From NCBI GenBank assembly GCA_023376005.1, contig CM042157.1, positions 61,489,743 to 61,553,742 of the forward strand: DNA of 64,000 nt, read 5' to 3'. The first letter of the stretch is position 1. Every line of letters starts with the position of its first letter. The DNA comes from Doryteuthis pealeii. Taxonomy: Eukaryota > Mollusca > Cephalopoda > Myopsida > Loliginidae. Below, in pieces: positions 63,310-64,000 of the stretch. The position numbers and the translations under genes are program-made. Below the pieces are notes generated by a model, which saw only the letters and a program-made list of their open reading frames with translations, did not search any database and was not told where the DNA came from.

Positions 63310-63615
63310 TAGATTACAAATGATTTACAATAAATATGCATTGTAAATGATTTACTATAAAAAAATATTGTAAATGATTTACTATGAAAATGCATTGGAT
63401 ATGATTTACTATAAAAATGCATTGCAAATGATTTACTATAAAAATGCATTATAAAAGATTTCCTATAAAAATACATTGCATATGATTTACTATAAAAGTG
63501 CATTATAAAAGATTTCCTATAAAAATGCATTGTATATGATTTACTATAAAAATGCATTGTAAATGATTTACTATGAAAATATATTGCGAAAGACTTCCTA
63601 TAAAATGCATTGTGT
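63310..63615 (-). repeat. 27-bp minisatellite, about 11 units
   Basis: Units of AAAATGCATTGTAAATGATT plus TACTATA. One minus-strand frame stays open for about 10 units (MHFYSKSYx and MHFYRKSFI alternating). It shows a 54-bp dimeric pattern in part. The frame fails in the last unit at the right end, which lacks one base. Confidence 0.9.
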
Positions 63616-63949
63616 TCGAATTAATAGTATAGATGATACTGAACTATGGATATATTTATATCTATTGCTGTTAGCCGGTTAAAGCAGTTAAATCGATTGA
63701 TGTAAATATTTTTGAAGTTAATAGATTTTTATTGGAAAATGGATTGAATTAGAAGATTATTTACTAGGGAGAACAGCTAATCTATTTAGAACTAATCTAA
63801 CTACAAAAATACAGACAAAATATATCTGGGGCTTCAGAATTGTTTTTTTTAGGATGGACTCTGTTTATAGTTACTAAGTCTCTTATTTCCATTAATAAAA
63901 ATTAAGTGTCTGAATTTTTTGTTTTTTGAAAACTTTTAATCAACTTTGA
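63616..63949. other. No recognisable feature
   Basis: AT-rich DNA between the minisatellite and the second DR copy. Confidence 0.5.
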
Positions 63950-64000
63950 GGCGTGGTCAATTACACACTACCCCACTTTGGGTTTATTTATTTATTCATT
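63950..64000 (+). repeat. Direct repeat DR, copy 2, cut by the window end
   Basis: TTGAGGCGTGGTCAATTACA, CACTACCCCACTTTGGGTTT, (TTTA)n. Matches 61913 with three or four substitutions. Confidence 0.8.

Overview
This is a eukaryotic intergenic or heterochromatin-like window that contains almost nothing except repeats. The most likely source is a cephalopod mollusc, probably an octopod. The reasons are: very high density of (TA)n, (CA)n and (TTA)n microsatellites; many tRNA-derived SINEs whose body (GGAGCTGATGGTAGG ... GCGCTCCACCTCAGACGC ... CTAGCGCTAGTGAAAA ... GATACCGACTTTA) I associate with octopus SINEs; and the recurrent AATTATCTCCCTTTG motif seen in mollusc genomes. The taxon is inferred from memory of repeat families, not proven. 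No complete host gene, rRNA or functional tRNA is visible. The nearest thing to a host gene is a CpG-rich stretch at 33.6-33.85 kb with two candidate first exons.

Layout. 0-3.9 kb: half of a duplicated block (partner at 44.3-45.4 kb), a 100-base assembly gap, LINE debris and a 140-bp-arm palindrome set among microsatellites. 3.96-11.55 kb: a 7.6-kb satellite of about 158 monomers of 48 bp, open in one frame (MYGFKYSYLIQLISTQ), with dimeric and 16-mer higher-order structure. 11.5-33 kb: layers of SINE-A, a 590-bp retroposon family (called RETRO-B here), two Helitron families, foldback elements, a mariner relic cut by a TIR element, and LINE fragments. 33.3-34.4 kb: the least repetitive DNA. 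34.4-45.5 kb: foldbacks, LINE-II 3' ends with (TAA)n tails, and a hAT MITE with intact target duplication. 46-47.3 kb: an inverted pair of Helitrons. 47.3-55 kb: LINE, SINE and Helitron debris and a mariner-like element carrying two nested insertions. 55-64 kb: several long palindromes next to (TA)n tracts, a 420-bp direct duplication, a solo LTR inside a LINE, and a second in-frame minisatellite (27 bp).

How the parts relate. The window is best read as a stratigraphy of insertions. Exact target-site duplications fix several boundaries: 9 bp for RETRO-B at 16512-17100 and 36802-37393; 8 bp for TIR elements at 23083-24213 and 39921-40262; TA at 52575-54018; 4 bp for a solo LTR at 62441-62884. 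Nesting orders the events: mariner, then the TIR element, then Helitron-1; mariner-like element, then RETRO-B and Helitron-1; LINE-II, then RETRO-B; LINE-III, then LTR; foldback F, then RETRO-B. All protein-coding remnants are broken. The two coding-like arrays (48-bp and 27-bp units) and the palindromes flanked by (TA)n are the features least explained by known element classes.
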